DNA from: an uncultured bacterium
Lineage (GTDB): Bacteria; Bacillota; Clostridia; Oscillospirales; Butyricicoccaceae
Direction: 5' to 3'
Assembly: GCA_905215125.1 (NCBI GenBank)
Contig: CAJMOV010000045.1
Location: forward strand, 1 to 10,392
Length of the DNA stretch: 10,392 nucleotides
Part shown: in pieces, positions 7,352 through 10,392 of the stretch
Layout: each line of letters starts with the position of its first letter
Position numbering within the stretch: the stretch's first letter is position 1
Program-made: the position numbers and the translations under genes
The notes under the pieces: model-generated
Told to the model about the DNA's origin: nothing
Databases searched by the model: none
What the model saw: the letters and a program-made list of their open reading frames with translations, nothing else

Positions 7352-7380
7352 TTGACAAACGGAGGAAAGATCCATATAAT
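7352..7380 (+). promoter_or_regulatory. Perfect-consensus sigma-A promoter for the yceD-rpmF transcript
   Basis: TTGACA at 7352-7357, a 17-bp spacer and TATAAT at 7375-7380 match the sigma-70/sigma-A consensus at every position with optimal spacing. The start site would be near 7387, giving a leader of about 24 nt before the ATG at 7411. A second TTGACA at 7340-7345 is 12 bp upstream and too far from this -10 to serve it. This strength fits a ribosomal protein transcript. Confidence 0.9.
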
Positions 7381-7410
7381 ATCATTTGTATCATTGTGAG
7401 AGGGCAGCGT

Positions 7411-7914
7411 ATGATCATCAGTTTAAAGGATCTGGCCGTCGCGCCGCAGGGACGAATCTCCTTTGAGTATACCATAGATTTGTCCCAAGAGGAAGTAAAC
7501 TTTGAGCGTCCCTTCGCCGAACCGGTTCGTGTTTCTGGCGAGTTAAGCGACGACGCGGGGATGATACGGCTGACAGCCTGTGTTTCCGCCGCCGTCCACA
7601 CCCGTTGCGCCCGCTGTAACCGCCCTCTTGTCCTGGACAAGGAAGTCGACGTCGATTTCGCGTTGGTTCACGGGCAGCAGGACGCCGTCGAGCGGGATGA
7701 TATCATCGCCCTCGATTCCGACAGGGTCGATGTTGACGGTATTGTCGTGCCTGAGCTTATTCTCAACATGGATATGGCAGTGCTGTGTGATGAGGATTGC
7801 AAGGGCCTGTGCCCGACCTGCGGCAAGGACCTGAACGAAGGGGACTGCGGCTGCCGGAAGAAAGCCGTCGACCCCCGGCTAGAGGCGCTGAAAGGCTTTA
7901 TGCCGCGGCAATAG
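7411..7914 (+). CDS. YceD-like DUF177 family protein
   Basis: This is a 167-aa cytosolic protein of the DUF177 (YceD) family, linked in E. coli and plants to 23S rRNA accumulation or processing; the biochemical role is not established. Visible features are an N-terminal beta-rich region, a CARC pair at Cys66/Cys69, the family's central segment VDVDGIVVPELILNMDM near 106-122, and a C-terminal cysteine cluster (Cys126, Cys130, Cys134, Cys137, Cys146, Cys148). Firmicutes members commonly have such a cluster, which suggests metal binding. The ATG at 7411 has GAGAGGG 6 nt upstream; a GTG at 7396 lies ahead of this site and is rejected. Placement directly before rpmF is the usual arrangement for this family. 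Confidence 0.9.
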   Translation: MIISLKDLAVAPQGRISFEYTIDLSQEEVNFERPFAEPVRVSGELSDDAGMIRLTACVSAAVHTRCARCNRPLVLDKEVDVDFALVHGQQDAVERDDIIALDSDRVDVDGIVVPELILNMDMAVLCDEDCKGLCPTCGKDLNEGDCGCRKKAVDPRLEALKGFMPRQ

Positions 7915-7943
7915 CGCTTGTATGCCCAATCAGTCGTGTTTAC

Positions 7944-7949
7944 TATAAT
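7944..7949 (+). promoter_or_regulatory. Possible internal promoter (-10 only) before rpmF
   Basis: A perfect TATAAT lies in the 66-bp yceD-rpmF gap, about 30 bp before the L32 start. The only -35-like sequence is TTGTAT at 7918-7923, which needs a 20-bp spacer, and there is no TG extension. It could give L32 some independent transcription, but the evidence is weak. Confidence 0.3.
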
Positions 7950-7980
7950 ATTGTTTCAATAGATGGAGGAGGTGTCCCAA

Positions 7981-8169
7981 ATGGCAGTACCCAGGGGGAA
8001 ACTGTCCCGGCAGCGCCGTGACAAGCGTCGTTCTTCCCATTGGAAGCTCAGCCTTCCCGGCATTGTGAAGTGCCCGAAGTGCGGTGAGCCCGTCCTCTCC
8101 CACAGAGCGTGCAAGGCTTGTGGAACGTATAACGGCCGCACCGTGCTCAAAGTGGAAGAAAGCAAATAA
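7981..8169 (+). CDS. rpmF: 50S ribosomal protein L32, zinc-binding form
   Basis: L32 (bL32) is a small structural protein of the large ribosomal subunit. The 62-aa product starts MAVPRGKLSRQRRDKRRSSH, the classic L32 N-terminus, and carries a zinc ribbon with CPKC (Cys31, Cys34) and CKAC (Cys44, Cys47), so it is the zinc-containing paralogue type. The ATG at 7981 follows a very strong GGAGGAGG about 7 nt upstream. An in-frame upstream GTG would remove this signal and is rejected. It sits 66 nt after the DUF177 gene and is followed within 16 nt by a strong intrinsic terminator. In many bacteria plsX follows rpmF; here it does not. Confidence 0.97.
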   Translation: MAVPRGKLSRQRRDKRRSSHWKLSLPGIVKCPKCGEPVLSHRACKACGTYNGRTVLKVEESK

Positions 8170-8185
8170 AACTGGGCAAGTAAAG

Positions 8186-8222
8186 ATAGAGAGGGGGTTT
8201 CCTTCTCTATTTTTTCTTTTTG
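8186..8222 (+). terminator. Intrinsic terminator after rpmF
   Basis: ATAGAGAGGG (8186-8195) pairs with TTCTCTAT preceded by CC (8201-8210), giving a 10-bp stem with one G-T wobble and a 5-nt loop. It is followed by TTTTTCTTTTT. It fits a strong Rho-independent terminator for the yceD-rpmF transcript. The ribosome binding site of the next gene begins at the end of the T-run. Confidence 0.85.
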
Positions 8223-8234
8223 GGGGGAAGTAAA

Positions 8235-9539
8235 ATGCCGGCCGTTATCACACATATCAAACGGCACTCGCCGGCGCGCGCTGCCGGCGTGCAGGCGGGC
8301 GAAGCCCTGGTCGCCATCAATGGAAGGCGGATTCAGGACGTGCTCGATTATCAGTTTTACAGCTACGACGCCGTTCTGTCCCTGACGCTGGAAAGGGACG
8401 GGAGACGGCGCGAGGTTTCCATCCTCAAGCAGGAGGGGGAGGAGCTGGGGCTGGACTTTGAGACCTATTTGATGGACGCCCAGAAGGGCTGCGGAAACAA
8501 ATGTATTTTCTGTTTTATTGACCAGCTGCCTCGCGGTATGCGCAAAAGCCTGTATTTTAAGGACGACGACGCACGGCTGTCTTTCCTGTTGGGCAATTAC
8601 ATCAGCATGACCAATTTGAGCGAAAGCGATGTGCGCCGTATCATCCAGATGCGTATTTCGCCCCTCAACATCTCGGTGCACACCACTGACCCCGCACTGC
8701 GCGCCTACATGCTGGGCAACCCGCGAGGGGGTCAGTCGCTGCGCTATCTGCGCGATTTTGCGGAAGCGGGGCTGACGCTGCAATGCCAGATTGTCGTGTG
8801 CCCCGGCTTCAACGATGGCGAGCAGCTGGAGAGGACCCTGGGCGACCTGGCGCAGCTTTATCCGGCCGTCAGCTGCATTTCCGTCGTGCCTGTGGGCCTG
8901 ACCCGGCATAGGGAGGGGCTGACGCCGCTCGAGCCGGTCGATGCCGTCAAGGCGAAAGAAATCATCGCCGTCGTCGACGCTGCGCGTGCGCGCAACATCG
9001 CCCAGCTGGGGGACGCGCAGTGCTGCGCCGCAGACGAGCTGTATCTGAAGGCCGGCATGGAGCTGCCGCCGGCAGAATATTACGGCGATTACTCCCAGCT
9101 GGAAAATGGCGTCGGCCTTCTGTCGCTGTTTGAAAGCGAGGTGCGTATGGCGCTGGAGGAGGAGAGCGGGGGCAGCGTCGAGCCCTTTGCCGTGGCCACG
9201 GGCTTTGCCGCCGCCGCCTTTATACGCAGAATGATTGACTTAGTTGCCGAAAAGTGCGATAATAATTTGCAATGCCAGGTTTTTCCCGTGCGCAATGATT
9301 TTTTTGGCCCGGCTGTCGATGTGGCAGGGCTTGTGACGGGCGGGGACATGATCCGTCAGCTGTCGGGAAAGATAACGGCAAAGCGCCTGCTGCTGCCGCA
9401 GAGCATGCTTCGCCACGGCGAAACCGTCTTTCTGGACGACGTTTCCATCGCCGATGTCGAGCGCGAGCTCGGCGTGCGCGTCTGCCCTGTCGAATCGGAT
9501 GGCGCGCTGTTTGTGCAGGCCGTATTGGGAAGGATGTGA
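8235..9539 (+). CDS. PDZ-radical SAM-DUF512 protein, function unknown
   Basis: This 434-aa cytosolic protein belongs to the DUF512 family found widely in Clostridia and other anaerobes; its reaction is unknown. The N-terminus (about 1-65) is PDZ-like (SPARAAGVQAGEALVAINGRRI). Next is a radical SAM-type cluster motif CxxxCxxC with Cys86, Cys90 and Cys93 in GCGNKCIFCFIDQ, suggesting a [4Fe-4S] cluster. The family hallmarks SVHTTDP, VVCPGFNDG, VPVGLTRHREGL and a C-terminal DUF512 region with GLVTGGD and FLDDV follow. The length is normal for the family. The ATG at 8235 has GGGGGGAAG about 5 nt upstream. It overlaps or abuts der at 9539 (TGATG), so the two are co-translated, which is a common clostridial pairing. 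The rpmF terminator lies directly upstream. Confidence 0.92.
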   Translation: MPAVITHIKRHSPARAAGVQAGEALVAINGRRIQDVLDYQFYSYDAVLSLTLERDGRRREVSILKQEGEELGLDFETYLMDAQKGCGNKCIFCFIDQLPRGMRKSLYFKDDDARLSFLLGNYISMTNLSESDVRRIIQMRISPLNISVHTTDPALRAYMLGNPRGGQSLRYLRDFAEAGLTLQCQIVVCPGFNDGEQLERTLGDLAQLYPAVSCISVVPVGLTRHREGLTPLEPVDAVKAKEIIAVVDAARARNIAQLGDAQCCAADELYLKAGMELPPAEYYGDYSQLENGVGLLSLFESEVRMALEEESGGSVEPFAVATGFAAAAFIRRMIDLVAEKCDNNLQCQVFPVRNDFFGPAVDVAGLVTGGDMIRQLSGKITAKRLLLPQSMLRHGETVFLDDVSIADVERELGVRVCPVESDGALFVQAVLGRM

Positions 9540-10345
9540 TGCCGATGGCCAAACCCGTTATCGCTATAGTTGGGCGGCCCAACGTGGGCAAATCGCTGCT
9601 CTTTAATAAAATTGTAGAAAAGCGCCAGGCCATTGTTGAAGACACCCCAGGCGTGACGCGCGACCGCATTTACGCCGACGCCGAGTGGCGCAGCCGCCCC
9701 TTTACCGTCATCGATACGGGGGGCATAGAGCCGCGCGCCGACAGTGAAATCCTGCGCTTTATGCGCGAACAGGCCCTTATCGCCATCGACCACGCCGACG
9801 TCGTCGTTTTGCTTTGCGACGTGCGTACCGGCGTCACGGCGGCCGATGAGGAAGTGGCCGCCATGCTCAAGCGCTCCAGAAAGCCCGTTGTCCTGTGCGT
9901 CAACAAGCTGGACGCGCCGGGCGATCCGCCGGCAGATTTTTACGAGTTCTACAACCTGGGCTTGGGCGACCCCATCGGGGTTTCGGCTATGCACAGCTAC
10001 AACCTGGGCGACCTGCTTGACGCCTGCTTCGCTTATTTTCCCCCGCAGGAGGAGGATGGGGAAGAGGAGCCGGGCATCCGCGTCGCTGTCATCGGCAAGC
10101 CCAACGCGGGCAAAAGCTCTCTCATCAACCGCGTGACGGGGGAGGAACGTGTCATTGTCAGCAACATCCCCGGTACGACGCGCGACAGCATTGACAGCGT
10201 CGTCAGGCACGGCGAGGACAGCTTTGTCTTTATCGACACGGCGGGCATCCGCCGCAAGTCGCGGGTGGAGGAAGCTATTGAAAGGTTCTCTGTACTGCGC
10301 GCGCAGATGGCGGTCGAGCGGGCCGACGTCTGCCTTTCTCTCTGA
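9539..10345 (+). CDS. der: Ribosome-assembly GTPase Der (EngA), frame broken near the right edge
   Basis: Der is a tandem-domain GTPase that acts in 50S subunit assembly. From the ATG at 9539: first G domain with GRPNVGKS at 12-19, DTPGVTRD, DTGG at 59-62, NKLD at 122-125 and SA at 149-150; second G domain with GKPNAGKS at 186-193, PGTTRD and DTAG at 233-236. The family then expects a second NKxD and a KH-like C-terminal domain, for about 440 aa in all. Here similarity is good up to RADVC (about residue 265), then a TGA at 10343-10345 ends the frame after 268 residues. The remaining 47 bases do not continue Der cleanly in any frame. A sequencing or assembly fault at a contig end, or a true disruption, is possible. 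ATG 9545 (MAKPVIAI) is an alternative start; GGAAGG at 9528-9533 suits 9539 better. The start overlaps the DUF512 stop by one base. Confidence 0.9.
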   Translation: MPMAKPVIAIVGRPNVGKSLLFNKIVEKRQAIVEDTPGVTRDRIYADAEWRSRPFTVIDTGGIEPRADSEILRFMREQALIAIDHADVVVLLCDVRTGVTAADEEVAAMLKRSRKPVVLCVNKLDAPGDPPADFYEFYNLGLGDPIGVSAMHSYNLGDLLDACFAYFPPQEEDGEEEPGIRVAVIGKPNAGKSSLINRVTGEERVIVSNIPGTTRDSIDSVVRHGEDSFVFIDTAGIRRKSRVEEAIERFSVLRAQMAVERADVCLSL

Positions 10346-10392
10346 TGGCTTCATCGCTCGAATGGAACGACTTCGTGCCGTTTCCGTCTGAA

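Noticed and set aside
7325..7375. N-terminal extension of the pseudouridine synthase to 7375
   Set aside because: The extension overlaps the consensus promoter of the divergent gene and encodes no family-conserved residues; the S4 domain starts after the 7324 ATG.
7956..8909. 317-codon open frame on the minus strand opposite rpmF and DUF512
   Set aside because: It covers L32, an intrinsic terminator and the radical SAM region on the other strand; the product is low-complexity and unrecognisable.
9356..10354. 332-codon open frame on the minus strand opposite der
   Set aside because: It lies antisense to the clearly recognised der and the DUF512 3' end, has no family motif, and arises from the GC-biased codon use of the real genes.
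1..10392. CRISPR array, tRNA, rRNA, insertion sequence or defence cassette
   Set aside because: No regularly spaced repeats, cloverleaf-like sequence, transposase frame or terminal repeats were seen; almost all of the window is taken up by recognisable housekeeping or transport genes.

Overview
The window looks like ordinary chromosomal DNA from a GC-rich member of the Firmicutes, most likely a Clostridia-type gut or sediment anaerobe. The evidence is the ABC-type polyamine operon potABCD with a PotD lipoprotein, the YceD (DUF177)-rpmF pair, a PDZ/radical-SAM/DUF512 protein directly followed by der (a pairing I know from Clostridia), strong GGAGG-type ribosome binding sites and low-GC-style sigma-70 promoters. 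The species cannot be named from this sequence.

Layout. Bases 1-7324 are read on the minus strand, and 7411 to the right edge on the plus strand. The two blocks diverge from a short intergenic region (7325-7410) that carries a perfect consensus sigma-A promoter firing rightwards. Following minus-strand transcription from 7324 leftwards: an RluA-family pseudouridine synthase; a 163-bp gap with a strong promoter, a terminator-like hairpin and an inverted repeat; potA-potB-potC-potD for spermidine/putrescine import, with overlapping A/B and B/C junctions; an intrinsic terminator; then a two-gene ABC transporter made of a small ATPase and a large polytopic membrane protein. That membrane protein runs off the left edge: the whole of 1-1591 is one open minus-strand frame with no stop, so the left end is not empty.

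Following plus-strand transcription: YceD-like DUF177 protein, ribosomal protein L32 (zinc-binding form), an intrinsic terminator, the DUF512 radical SAM protein, and der (ribosome-assembly GTPase), whose frame breaks about 50 bases before the right edge. This block is mostly translation and ribosome biogenesis. The rluA-like gene is also an RNA-modification gene, so the divergent promoter region separates two RNA/ribosome units. The polyamine importer next to them is physiologically compatible but not evidence of a shared system.

I found no mobile element, CRISPR array, tRNA, rRNA or evident defence system. No stretch over 300 bases lacks a gene. The points worth a second look are regulatory: terminator hairpins placed so close to the next ribosome binding site that downstream genes must rely on read-through or on promoters inside the upstream gene, a hairpin just downstream of the pot promoter, and the broken end of der.
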